Assembly (NCBI RefSeq): GCF_015690355.1
Contig: NZ_JADPRT010000003.1
Location: 400,474-464,473, forward strand
Direction: 5' to 3'
DNA from: Streptacidiphilus fuscans
GTDB taxonomy: Bacteria; Actinomycetota; Actinomycetes; Streptomycetales; Streptomycetaceae
DNA: 64,000 bases
The position numbers and the translations under genes are program-made. Positions 1 through 12,020 of this stretch are shown here, piece after piece (within the stretch, counting starts at the first letter, position 1; each line of letters opens with the position of its first letter). The notes beneath the pieces are model-generated. The model saw only the letters and a list, made by a program, of their open reading frames with translations, was not told the origin of the DNA and did no database searches.

Positions 1-98
1 GGGGGTGGGGCCTGGGGGCGACGGGGGGGGGGGGGGGGCGCGTTTGGGGTCCCCCCCCCGGGGGGGGGGGGGCCCCCCCCCCCCCCCCCGCCCCTGAG
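1..98. other. Homopolymer tract, probable assembly artefact
   Basis: The stretch is almost only G and C runs: 16 G at 23-38, 9 C at 51-59, 13 G at 60-72 and 17 C at 73-89. No coding pattern is visible. In related genomes this place holds the end of recF, just before the DciA-like gene. Runs like this are typical of low-quality contig ends, so the bases should not be trusted. Confidence 0.75.
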
Positions 99-178
99 GT
101 GTTGCATGGCGCCCGTCCCGGTTTGCTTCCCGCGTACTCTGGACGCTTGTCCACACCCTGGGGAAAGCGAGGCGCGAC

Positions 179-697
179 GTGTCGGAGGAAACTCCTGAGC
201 TCAGTGGCGTCGACCTCGCTCGCGTCGCGCTGCGCGCGGCGAAGGACCAGGCCCGGGCTCGCGGCGAAGCCGCCTCGCAGCGGAAGCAGGCCCGCCGGAC
301 GGGACTGCGGTCCGGCGCTCGCGCGGACGGGCGTGACCCGCAGCCGCTGGGCAAGGCGATCACGCGGCTGCTCGCGGAGCGCGGGTGGGAGGCGCCCGCG
401 GCTGTCGGCGGGGTGATGGGGCGGTGGCCGGAGATCGTGGGGAAGGACATCGCCGCGCACTGTGAGCCAGAACACTTCGACGACGAGGGCCGGGTCCTCT
501 CCGTGCGCTGCAGCTCGACCGCCTGGGCTACCCAACTGCGCCTGATGGCACCGCAGTTGCTGCGTACCTTGAACACCTCCCTGGGGGACGGGACGGTCCG
601 TTTCATCAAGGTCAACGGCCCCTCCACGGGCCCGGCCCGCTACCGCGGACGGCTGCGCGCTCCGGGCAGCAAGGGGCCCGGGGACACCTGGGGCTGA
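179..697 (+). CDS. DUF721 / DciA-family protein
   Basis: 172 aa from a GTG start. The N-terminal third is basic and low in complexity (many Arg, Ala, Lys). The conserved part, residues ~55-140, has the pattern of DUF721: a helix with LLAERGW, then GRWPEIVGKDIAAHCEP, then a strand with LSVRCSSTAWATQLRL. This family (DciA) is known to load the replicative helicase DnaB in bacteria lacking DnaC or DnaI. It lies directly upstream of gyrB, its usual place between recF and gyrB in actinobacteria. The upstream sequence is damaged, so the start codon and ribosome-binding site are less certain than the domain assignment. Confidence 0.85.
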   Translation: MSEETPELSGVDLARVALRAAKDQARARGEAASQRKQARRTGLRSGARADGRDPQPLGKAITRLLAERGWEAPAAVGGVMGRWPEIVGKDIAAHCEPEHFDDEGRVLSVRCSSTAWATQLRLMAPQLLRTLNTSLGDGTVRFIKVNGPSTGPARYRGRLRAPGSKGPGDTWG

Positions 698-3062
<2,365 letters not shown>

Positions 3063-3149
3063 GTCCTCCGGCAGCCGCGAAGAAGCTGCGCAGTCGCAGC
3101 GAAGCAGCAGCCCGGCAGCAAGCCAGCAGCGAAAGGAAACTGACCACCC

Positions 3150-5789
<2,640 letters not shown>

Positions 5790-5900
5790 TCTTGCTTTCT
5801 GGCACGGGCTCCGATGCGATCCGCCGGGGCCCGTGCCAGGATGCTGCCCAGATCAGTGCTTGCGATGTGAACAACGTGCGGGAATTGCGGGAGGACCAGG

Positions 5901-6680
5901 GTGAGTGGACCCACGGGAGCGGCCGGTGCCGCAGGGCGTGCGCAGGACGCCGCCGGTACGGGCGGCGGCACGCCCGGCCGTGACGCGGGCTCGACGTCGG
6001 TGATGCCCCCGGTCGGACCGGACGGCTCGGCCCAGACCCCCCGCCGCCGTCAGGGCGGCGCCAACGGCGAGCAGGCGCAGCAGCGTGCCGCCGCGGAGGC
6101 CTCGGGCGGTGCCGGTGACACCACGGCGGCCGGCGGCGGCTACTCGACGCCTACGACGTACTCCAAGGGGCAGCCGACCCCGCCGCGTGGCACTCCGGTG
6201 CCGGGTGGCCGCCCGTCGGGCAAGGCGCCGCGCCCGGGCAGCGGTGGCGCTGTAGGTGGCGGCGATGCCGCGCGCCGTCCGGCCCCGGCCGCCCCGCCGT
6301 CCGGCCGGACCCGTCGTGCCCGCCTCCGGGTGGTCCGCACGGACCCGTGGACGGTCATGAAGGTCAGCTTCCTGCTGTCGGTGGCGCTCGGCGTGGTGAC
6401 CGTCGTCGGCGTCTCGTTGCTGTGGATGGTCCTGGACGCGGCCGGCGTCTTCAGCTCGGTCGGCGGCACGCTCCAGCAGGCCACCACCGGCGCGGACGCC
6501 AGCAGCGGGTTCAACCTGCAGTCGTACCTGTCGTTCGGCAACGTCTTCATGTTCACGCTGCTGGTCGCGGTGATCGACGTGGTGCTGCTGACGGCGCTGT
6601 GCACGCTGGGTTCGTTCATCTACAACACGGCCGCGGGCATGACCGGCGGGGTCGAGCTGACCCTCGCCGAGGAGGACTGA
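5901..6680 (+). CDS. DUF3566 membrane protein downstream of gyrA
   Basis: 259 aa from a GTG start preceded by GGGAGGA. Residues ~1-135 are a disordered Gly/Ala/Pro/Thr/Arg-rich region. The C-terminal ~120 residues are the DUF3566 domain: VRTDPWTVMKVSFLLSVA starts a first membrane helix, then an extracytoplasmic loop, then a second helix (MFTLLVAVIDVVLLTALCTL). Proteins of this family sit next to gyrA across actinobacteria; their role is not settled, though some have been linked to division or the cell envelope. It is followed by tRNA-Ile, the conserved order. Confidence 0.9.
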   Translation: MSGPTGAAGAAGRAQDAAGTGGGTPGRDAGSTSVMPPVGPDGSAQTPRRRQGGANGEQAQQRAAAEASGGAGDTTAAGGGYSTPTTYSKGQPTPPRGTPVPGGRPSGKAPRPGSGGAVGGGDAARRPAPAAPPSGRTRRARLRVVRTDPWTVMKVSFLLSVALGVVTVVGVSLLWMVLDAAGVFSSVGGTLQQATTGADASSGFNLQSYLSFGNVFMFTLLVAVIDVVLLTALCTLGSFIYNTAAGMTGGVELTLAEED

Positions 6681-6713
6681 CCGGGCCCCGCCCGGTGACC
6701 TCCAGGAACGGAT

Positions 6714-6743
6714 TTGGGCAGACCGCTGCAGGTGCGCTAATCT
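6714..6743 (+). promoter_or_regulatory. Promoter of tRNA-Ile
   Basis: TTGGGC (6714-6719) and TAATCT (6738-6743) are separated by 18 bases and match vegetative -35 and -10 boxes. Transcription would begin near 6750, about 12 bases before the mature tRNA 5' end. This fits a housekeeping stable-RNA promoter. Confidence 0.6.
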
Positions 6744-6761
6744 TCTAACGCAACGCAGCGC

Positions 6762-6838
6762 GGGCCTATAGCTCAGACGGTTAGAGCGCTTCCCTGATAA
6801 GGAAGAGGCCACAGGTTCAAGTCCTGTTAGGCCCACCA
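6762..6838 (+). tRNA. tRNA-Ile (GAT)
   Basis: A complete cloverleaf. Acceptor strand GGGCCTA (6762-6768) pairs with TAGGCCC (6828-6834), the discriminator is A6835, and CCA is encoded at 6836-6838. The anticodon loop CTGATAA gives anticodon GAT (isoleucine). The 3' half from 6793 is part of the 45-bp attachment repeat, so after integration this half of the gene and its CCA end come from the inserted element. The gene remains intact. Confidence 0.97.
6793..6837 (+). repeat. attL, 45-bp attachment repeat
   Basis: This 45-bp stretch, starting CCTGATAAGG in the anticodon loop of tRNA-Ile and ending GGCCCACC, is identical to 18453-18497. The next base is A here (giving an encoded CCA) but G at the right copy. 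It lies within the tRNA gene, the usual attachment site for AICE integrases. Confidence 0.93.
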
Positions 6839-6843
6839 GCGTC

Positions 6844-6877
6844 AACGCCCCGGATGGTTCTCCATCCGGGGCGTTTT
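6844..6877 (+). terminator. Terminator behind tRNA-Ile (element side)
   Basis: A perfect 14-bp stem, AACGCCCCGGATGG with its complement and a TTCT loop, followed by Ts. By position it belongs to the element, not the original chromosome; the host copy is probably the similar hairpin at 18503-18535. Confidence 0.8.
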
Positions 6878-7011
6878 GCATTCTCGTACGCCCATTGCGT
6901 ACGCCAATAGACGCCACAGCGCACTGTTGCGGTGGCTCGGAGCTGATGCGCCGCTGAGTACTCCAGCTTTCCCGACACCGTGATCGACCCTGGGCTCACT
7001 GGCGAGCGGAG

Positions 7012-7065
7012 TGTCGACTGACTCGACGATGTCGACTGACTCGACGATGTCGACTGACTCGACAC
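7012..7065 (+). repeat. Three tandem 18-bp palindromic repeats
   Basis: The unit TGTCGACTGACTCGACGA occurs at 7012-7029 and 7030-7047. A third copy from 7048 matches through 7063. Each unit contains the inverted repeat GTCGA-CTGAC-TCGAC. The array overlaps the probable -35 region of the helix-turn-helix gene at 7085, so it is best read as a multi-site operator; an iteron role is also possible. Confidence 0.85.
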
Positions 7066-7078
7066 AATATGGTAAACT
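7050..7078 (+). promoter_or_regulatory. Promoter inside the 18-bp repeat array
   Basis: TCGACT (7050-7055) and TAAACT (7073-7078), 17 bases apart, each match four of six consensus positions. The predicted start of transcription is near 7085, the A of the ATG of the next gene, so the message could be leaderless, although a GGGGG run (7079-7083) lies just before the ATG. Confidence 0.4.
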
Positions 7079-7084
7079 GGGGGT

Positions 7085-7627
7085 ATGAACAACACTGATT
7101 CCCCCTCTGCTCGTGCTGCTGCCCTCGACGCCCTGAAGGACTGGGCCGACCGCAGGGCCAACATGGAGCCCGAGCGCCAGCAGCTGGTAGTCAACGCCTG
7201 GAACGTCGGGGCCCGGACGATCGCTGAACTTGCCCGCGCTGCGGGTGTTACCCGCGACACCGTGTACTCCGACCTGCGTGCCGCAGGTATCGACTACTCG
7301 AACAAGGATTACGATCCACGGCTGACCCGATTGGTTAAGGCTGTGGCCCAGATGGCCATGGCCTTCAATCCCGACACCAAGATCGGCGTGCAGACCCGAG
7401 CCGATTACGGTCCGGCCATGGCGGAGGCAGCCGCACTCCTCGTCCACTTCCAGGGCCCTGACCTGGTCGGGGCTGTCGGCCGTGTGCTGAGCCTCAGCCC
7501 GCATGGCCCGGAGGACCAGGCCATGCTCAAGCCGCAGATTGACGAGTTGGCAGCGGCCTACAGCGCCTACCTCAACCCGTTGACCGCTCCGATCCAGCGC
7601 GTCATGCGCCGCCCCGCCGCTCAGTAA
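7085..7627 (+). CDS. Helix-turn-helix protein at the left end of the AICE
   Basis: 180 aa, ATG start. Residues ~40-70 (ARTIAELARAAGVTRDTVYSDL) form a clear helix-turn-helix. The rest is mostly helical, with no enzyme motif and no membrane segment. The gene is alone on the plus strand next to attL and is preceded by three palindromic 18-bp repeats that overlap its promoter. That arrangement suggests, but does not prove, that the protein binds these repeats and represses itself. It could be a copy-control or excision regulator of the element. I do not recognise a named family. Confidence 0.75.
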   Translation: MNNTDSPSARAAALDALKDWADRRANMEPERQQLVVNAWNVGARTIAELARAAGVTRDTVYSDLRAAGIDYSNKDYDPRLTRLVKAVAQMAMAFNPDTKIGVQTRADYGPAMAEAAALLVHFQGPDLVGAVGRVLSLSPHGPEDQAMLKPQIDELAAAYSAYLNPLTAPIQRVMRRPAAQ

Positions 7628-7647
7628 GCCCGTTCTCGTCCAGCCCA

Positions 7648-7677
7648 GGGCCCGGCCGTTACCCGACGGCCGGGCCC
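7648..7677. terminator. Bidirectional terminator between HTH gene and integrase
   Basis: A perfect 12-bp stem GGGCCCGGCCGT / ACGGCCGGGCCC with a 6-base loop sits between two converging genes. It lacks a clear T run, as many actinobacterial terminators do. Confidence 0.6.
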
Positions 7678-7691
7678 TCAACCTTCATCAC

Positions 7692-8843
7692 CTAGCGCCC
7701 GTTCAGGCCGTCGCGCAGCTTGGCGCTGACCTTCGCCGCGGCGGCGCGCTGTGTCTCCGTAGTGACGTGGGTGTAGATCTCCAGGGTCGTGGTGATCTGA
7801 CTGTGGCGCAGAATCTTCTGAGCGTCACTCGGGTGGACGCCCAACCAGGCGAGCAGGCTCCCGCAGGTGTGACGAGTGTCATGCAAGCGGACGCGCCGCA
7901 GCTTCGACCGCTTCACGCGCCGCTGAAAGGTCTGGGAGAAGTGATCCGGGTCAAGCAGTCCCCCGGTCTCCGTGCTGAACACGAGATCCAGTTCGGACCA
8001 GTCCATACCTGCCCGGGCACGCTCCAACTCCTGGAGTCGACGCCGCTCGCCCAGCGCCTCGACGCAGAGCAGCGGGAGGGGCAAGGCGGCCTTGGACGAA
8101 TCCGTCTTGAGGTCCACGTGAACGAGCCCCACCCCCGTCTTCCGCTGCACCTGCTTGCGCGGGTGCGCGACTCCCTGGCCGATGTCCAGGTCGATCCAGC
8201 GCAGGCCCAGCAGCTCGCCCCGTCGAAGGCCCAGCACGAGCGCCAGCACGAACGCCGCGTAGAGCCGGTGAGGGCGGGCGGACCGCAGGAAGCCGATCGC
8301 CTCTTCGGCGCTCCACGGGATGATCTCCTTGGACTCAGCCGACGGGATGCCGACCAGCACGGCGACGTTGCGGAGAAGCAGCTCTTCTCGCATCGCGGCG
8401 TTGAGCGCGTTCCGGAGCACCTTCATGCACTCCTGGCGCGTCGAGTCGCCCACCTCGTCATGGCGAAGCTGCGCGAGGAAGACGCGGATGTCCTTGACGC
8501 TCAGCTTGACCAGCTTCTTCTTCCCCAGCCTGGGGATGAGGTAGAGCCGGATCATGATCTCGTACTTGCTCGTCGTGTTGAACCGAAGGTTCGGGCGGAT
8601 GACCTGCTCTAGCCAGTAGTTCAGGAAGTCGGCCACGGTCCATGCCTTGTCCGGTGTGGGGACTCCTTTGGACTCCTGCTCCTTGAGCTTGGACAGCTTC
8701 TCGTCTGCCTCGTCGTACGTCTTCCCGTAGGCGGACACGCGCTTGCGGAGGCCCTCCGTCGTAGTGACGTAGGTCCGCGCCTCGTAGGTCCCGTCAGCGC
8801 GCCGGGTGATGCTGCCGGACCCGTTGGGCCTGCGCTTTGCCAA
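7692..8843 (-). CDS. Tyrosine site-specific integrase
   Basis: 383 aa. It catalyses recombination between the tRNA-Ile attachment site and the element. The N-terminal 60 residues resemble an arm-binding domain (GSITRRADGTYEARTY), residues ~65-165 are the SAM-like core-binding domain, and the rest is catalytic. Catalytic residues are Arg207 (GLRRGELLGLRW), His321 and Arg324 (HDTRHTCG), His347 (ILRHSQ) and Tyr357 (LEIYTHV). The start is TTG, just 1 base after the excisionase stop, with GAGGAGA upstream, so translation is probably coupled. Position near attL and gene order match pSAM2-type elements. Confidence 0.95.
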   Translation of the reverse strand: MAKRRPNGSGSITRRADGTYEARTYVTTTEGLRKRVSAYGKTYDEADEKLSKLKEQESKGVPTPDKAWTVADFLNYWLEQVIRPNLRFNTTSKYEIMIRLYLIPRLGKKKLVKLSVKDIRVFLAQLRHDEVGDSTRQECMKVLRNALNAAMREELLLRNVAVLVGIPSAESKEIIPWSAEEAIGFLRSARPHRLYAAFVLALVLGLRRGELLGLRWIDLDIGQGVAHPRKQVQRKTGVGLVHVDLKTDSSKAALPLPLLCVEALGERRRLQELERARAGMDWSELDLVFSTETGGLLDPDHFSQTFQRRVKRSKLRRVRLHDTRHTCGSLLAWLGVHPSDAQKILRHSQITTTLEIYTHVTTETQRAAAAKVSAKLRDGLNGR

Positions 8844-8844
8844 C

Positions 8845-9033
8845 TCAGTTCTCCTCGGTGATTCGGTGCCGCATGTAGGCGGCGAGGCTGTCAGTGGCGA
8901 TACGGCGGCAGCGGCCGATCGTGAAACTGGCCAACTGGCGGGTCCGGATGAGGTCGTAGACGGTGCTCCGGCCGACCTTGAGGGCGGCCATGACCTCGGG
9001 GACGGTCAGAGCTTCGGGCGTCGCGGTGGTCAA
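8845..9033 (-). CDS. Excisionase-type helix-turn-helix protein
   Basis: 62 aa. A MerR-like excisionase domain covers nearly the whole protein: LTVPEVMAALKVGRSTVYDLIRT is the helix-turn-helix, followed by FTIGRCRRIATDSLAAYM. Such proteins bend attachment-site DNA and direct the integrase to excise the element. The start is TTG at 9033 with AAGGAAG seven bases before it; no ATG or GTG fits the frame well. The gene directly precedes the integrase gene on the same strand. Confidence 0.88.
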   Translation of the reverse strand: MTTATPEALTVPEVMAALKVGRSTVYDLIRTRQLASFTIGRCRRIATDSLAAYMRHRITEEN

Positions 9034-9122
9034 GGGTCACTTCCTTGCGGGCAGGCGAGGGCAGGAAGGGTGTTGCGGAGCGTGATGGCGCTTGGGCGCG
9101 GGCGGCGTCGTGGGCCGGAAAG

Positions 9123-9296
9123 TGTCAGGGATGTCAGGGAAAATCGCTGACCTGGGGTTTTGGTCCCTGGCGGGGCGTCAGGGATTGTCAGGGATGTCAG
9201 GGAAAATCGGGTTTTCCTTGACATCCCTGACGTTCCCTGACAGCCGGTCAGGGCGTGTTTTTGCTGGTCAGGCTTTTTCCCTGACATCCCTGACGG
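9123..9296. repeat. GTCAGGGA repeat cluster, candidate replication origin
   Basis: The 20-bp unit GTCAGGGATGTCAGGGAAAA occurs directly at 9124-9143 and 9187-9206, identical through the next three bases, and in inverted form at about 9212-9232 (one mismatch) and 9275-9294 (perfect). Single GTCAGGG units fill the gaps. The second direct copy and the first inverted copy form a ~20-bp stem with a very short loop. The cluster fills the gap between the excisionase gene and the stop codon of the replication-type gene. An iteron-type origin is the most natural reading; an operator array is the alternative. Confidence 0.7.
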
Positions 9297-11288
9297 TTAC
9301 AGCCCTCCGAGCCCGTCCGGGGCCGTGCACAGGGAGGGGTGGACACGGTACGTAGTCGCCGGTTGGCGGCCCCGCTGCCCGGTCGTCGGGGGCTGGTCGG
9401 CGCGCAGGAAGCCGTGCTGCTCCAGGAGGCTCAGGGCCGGTTCGACGTCGGCGACCTTCTTGAACCGTCGGCTGCTGGCCACGGCGTCGTGGGCCTTGAT
9501 GAGCGTCCGGAACGTGCCGTCCTGCCTGGGGCGCTGGAGCCATTGAAGGATGGCGTGGGCGTCGTCGGTGGCCGGGTCGGCGGCGATCAGGTCGAACACG
9601 GCCAAGGTGTGGGTGGTGTAGTACGCGGCGATCTCGGCGGCCCGGTCCACGCAATCGGCCGGCACGGGCTTGCCCCAGCCCGAGTTGATGTGGTCGGCGA
9701 GGTGGAGCAGGCCCGCGATGCGGACGGTGTGGCCGACCAGCTTCCCCGCCCAGTCCTTGATGTGGGCCAGCGGCTCATCCGGGCGGAGCTGATACTCCAA
9801 CTGCTCTTGCAGACGTTCGACGGCGAGGTCCGCGGCTGCGTCGAGGGGGACCGTGACGGGCTCGGGAAGGTCCACCAGGGTCCGGATGAGCTGGGAGAGC
9901 CTGCCGTCGTAGCGGTTGGCCACCTGCTCCGGGATAGGGGTGGTGCGGATCTTCCGGTAGCCGACGTTCGACGCGGGCAGCGCGTACAGGAAGCGGGCCA
10001 ACAGGCCACGGTCGCGGGCACCCTGCACGCTGCCGAGTTCCTGGAGAACGGCGGGCTGCGGCGTCACGCCGATGGTGAGCGCGGGCTTGTCCATCGTGGG
10101 CTGCTCGCGCGTCATCCGGTCGGTCTGGAGCCGCTCGCCCTTGTGGGCCTTGAGAAACACGCCCAGGTTCGGCTTCGCCGAGTACCGGCCCGCGATGATG
10201 TCGAACAGGTCCCCCTCGGGCGACAGGGCGGCGAGGCAGCGGTGGACGGAGAGCTGGTGGGAGAGCGGCTCGGGGGTGATGTCGCCGGAGACCGTGAGCC
10301 GGGGCGTGGGCGGGACGTGGATCTGCTCGGCGAGCATCCGGGCGGAGGCGATCTCGGTCACCAGGTAGGCCCGGTCCGCGTCCGGGTTCTTCCGAGCCTG
10401 CGCCATGAGCGCTTCCACTTCGGCTTCGGCGGCCTCCTTCTCGGTCTCCGCCTCGATGATCCGGCTCTTGGCCTCCTGCTTGAGCTCGTCTTCGAGCTGG
10501 TAGATGGGAGCGGTCATGAACGCGAAGACGTCGGACTTCCGGCTGGCCGGGGGCATCGCGCAGACCAGGAACAGGTTCGTCTGCTCGCTCCAGCCGGGCC
10601 GGATCTGGACATGCACCCTGCCGCCCGCACCGGTAGCCAGGGCGGCGAGTGCCATGGTCGCGGCCATGTCGGCGGGGGTCTGAGTGAACTCGGCTACGGC
10701 CTCGACCTGTTCGCGCACCCAGCCCGGCAAGGCATGGGTGGGGAACGGCGGGAGCTGGGCATGGGCGCCCAGCGGCGTCGGCTCGGCCCACGCGTCCCCG
10801 CTGGCGAGCTCCTGCAAGGCGGCGAGTGCGGCGCTGCGGATGTCGGCGAGGTTCGCGTGCCCGTCGCCCGCGAGGTGCGCGACACGGCCCGCCGCGTTGC
10901 TGATGCGGCGGCGCTCGGCGGCGGCGCGGACCAGTTCGGCGTAGTAGTCGCCGTTCGCGGCCGTGGGCGTGGCTTCCACGCAGGTGTGGAGGTAGGCGGC
11001 CCCGCCGACACGGTTCAGGTCGCCGCCCGCCCGAAGCGCGCCGGTCAGGAGCAGGGGGTCGATGGGCTGCCCTGCTCCAGCCATGCGGGTGATGGTGCGC
11101 CAGATGGTCTCGTGGGCGGGCCGGTGGAACACCCCGGGGCTACCGAGGATCTCGGCGAGGGCGGGGATGCGGGTGGGGTCGAGCAGGGCCGCGCCGATGA
11201 CGGCCTGTTCGGCGGTGATGACCTCTGCGGGCTCGGGGTTGAACGGGATCACATTCGAGACGGGGGCGAGGTCGTGCTGTGCGGTCAA
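9297..11288 (-). CDS. DnaB-N / DUF3987 replication-type protein
   Basis: 663 aa from a TTG at 11288 that has GGAG six bases before it; an upstream GTG at 11327 would add 13 residues. Residues ~23-125 match the DnaB helicase N-terminal domain (EQAVIGAALLDPTRIPALAEIL, then RVGGAAYL). Residues ~180-560 match DUF3987, with CAMPPASRKSDVF in the place of a P-loop, a short charged helical stretch, then LTVSGDITPEPL. The C-terminal ~75 residues look like a winged helix (VEPALSLLEQHGFLR). Proteins of this kind occur in mobile elements and are thought to act in replication. No rolling-circle Rep or prim-pol gene is present, so this is the likely initiator of the AICE. Confidence 0.8.
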   Translation of the reverse strand: MTAQHDLAPVSNVIPFNPEPAEVITAEQAVIGAALLDPTRIPALAEILGSPGVFHRPAHETIWRTITRMAGAGQPIDPLLLTGALRAGGDLNRVGGAAYLHTCVEATPTAANGDYYAELVRAAAERRRISNAAGRVAHLAGDGHANLADIRSAALAALQELASGDAWAEPTPLGAHAQLPPFPTHALPGWVREQVEAVAEFTQTPADMAATMALAALATGAGGRVHVQIRPGWSEQTNLFLVCAMPPASRKSDVFAFMTAPIYQLEDELKQEAKSRIIEAETEKEAAEAEVEALMAQARKNPDADRAYLVTEIASARMLAEQIHVPPTPRLTVSGDITPEPLSHQLSVHRCLAALSPEGDLFDIIAGRYSAKPNLGVFLKAHKGERLQTDRMTREQPTMDKPALTIGVTPQPAVLQELGSVQGARDRGLLARFLYALPASNVGYRKIRTTPIPEQVANRYDGRLSQLIRTLVDLPEPVTVPLDAAADLAVERLQEQLEYQLRPDEPLAHIKDWAGKLVGHTVRIAGLLHLADHINSGWGKPVPADCVDRAAEIAAYYTTHTLAVFDLIAADPATDDAHAILQWLQRPRQDGTFRTLIKAHDAVASSRRFKKVADVEPALSLLEQHGFLRADQPPTTGQRGRQPATTYRVHPSLCTAPDGLGGL

Positions 11289-11362
11289 AGCAGGCTCCGA
11301 TCCAGGGAGCAGGCGGCCCACACCCACGAGGTGCGGGCCGCAACGAACGGTGGTGGTCCTGC

Positions 11363-11608
11363 TCAGGCCGCGCGACGGACGCGGAAGGGGATCACGTCGG
11401 CCAGCTGCTCCGGGGCGGCCTCACCGCCCTCGGGCTGGGGCGGCGTCGGCTGGTGGTGGTCGGCGGCGTTCATCTCGCGGCAGACGGCCAGCGCGCCGCG
11501 CAGGTAGCGGCGGCGGGACTGCCCGGTCAGGATGCCGACGCCGAGCGCTCCGCCGAGCAGGATGCTCGGGCCGAACACGACCACGGCGGCGATGGTCTCG
11601 GCGTTCAT
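11363..11608 (-). CDS. Small single-helix membrane protein (AICE)
   Basis: 81 aa. The N-terminus is one hydrophobic helix (IAAVVVFGPSILLGGALGVGIL), then a basic stretch (SRRRYLRG) and a Pro/Glu-rich tail. Its ATG overlaps the stop of the preceding gene as ATGA, so the two are translationally coupled. No known family is recognised; small membrane proteins like this often act in intramycelial spread of actinomycete elements, which is only a guess here. Confidence 0.65.
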   Translation of the reverse strand: MNAETIAAVVVFGPSILLGGALGVGILTGQSRRRYLRGALAVCREMNAADHHQPTPPQPEGGEAAPEQLADVIPFRVRRAA

Positions 11609-11808
11609 GCCGCACCTCCCAGGGTGTTCAGTGCGAGGGCGGCGACGGTGGGGCCCAGTTCGTCCAGGCGGGTGCGGATGCCCTCCCACGACTCGTTGTC
11701 GATCGCGAGCAGCGCGCCCAGCGTGGCGGGCAGGTCGCCGCTCTGGGCGGCGGTGAGGGCGTCGCGGAAGTGCGCGGCGGCCAGGGGGCGGATGATCGGG
11801 GCGTTCAT
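11605..11808 (-). CDS. Small acidic protein (AICE)
   Basis: 67 aa, ATG start. The sequence (FRDALTAAQSGDLPATLGALLAI, then WEGIRTRLDELGPTVAALAL) is predicted to be all helical. There is no membrane segment or cysteine. It overlaps the next gene by ATGA and lies between the repeat cluster at 11.85-12.02 kb and the replication-type gene. Coupled translation and normal codon use support a real gene; the function is unknown. Confidence 0.65.
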   Translation of the reverse strand: MNAPIIRPLAAAHFRDALTAAQSGDLPATLGALLAIDNESWEGIRTRLDELGPTVAALALNTLGGAA

Positions 11809-11845
11809 GGTGTGTGCCTCCGAAGCATGCGGGTTTGTTCACGGT

Positions 11846-12020
11846 GTGTGACAGGGAGGGAGGCGCGTCCGCGCTGGAACACGTGTTTTCGGGGTGTTCC
11901 GGCAGGTCGGAAGCCCGTCCCTGAGAGCCTCCCTGTGACGTGTTGTCACAGTTCAGGGCAGGGAGGGGGGTTCAGGGAGGCGGGGAGGGAAAACTCCCTG
12001 CCTCCCTGCGTGCCTCCCTC
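11846..12020. repeat. CAGGGAGG repeat cluster, candidate transfer site (clt)
   Basis: The octamer CAGGGAGG occurs directly at 11852-11859, 11959-11966 and 11973-11980, and inverted (CCTCCCTG) at 11928-11935 and 12001-12008. Near copies are at 11981-11988, 11994-12000 and 12012-12020. The last copy abuts the stop codon of the translocase gene. In Streptomyces plasmids TraB binds 8-bp direct repeats in the clt locus close to its own gene, so this cluster is a strong candidate; no binding data exist here. Confidence 0.65.

Noticed and set aside
7012..7065. A CRISPR array
   Set aside because: Repeats are adjacent without spacers, and no cas genes are in the window.
9030..9287. An 85-residue minus-strand frame in the repeat cluster
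   Set aside because: The protein is only a translation of the GTCAGGGA repeats (RFSLTSLT twice) and lacks a good start; the region is better explained as an origin or operator.
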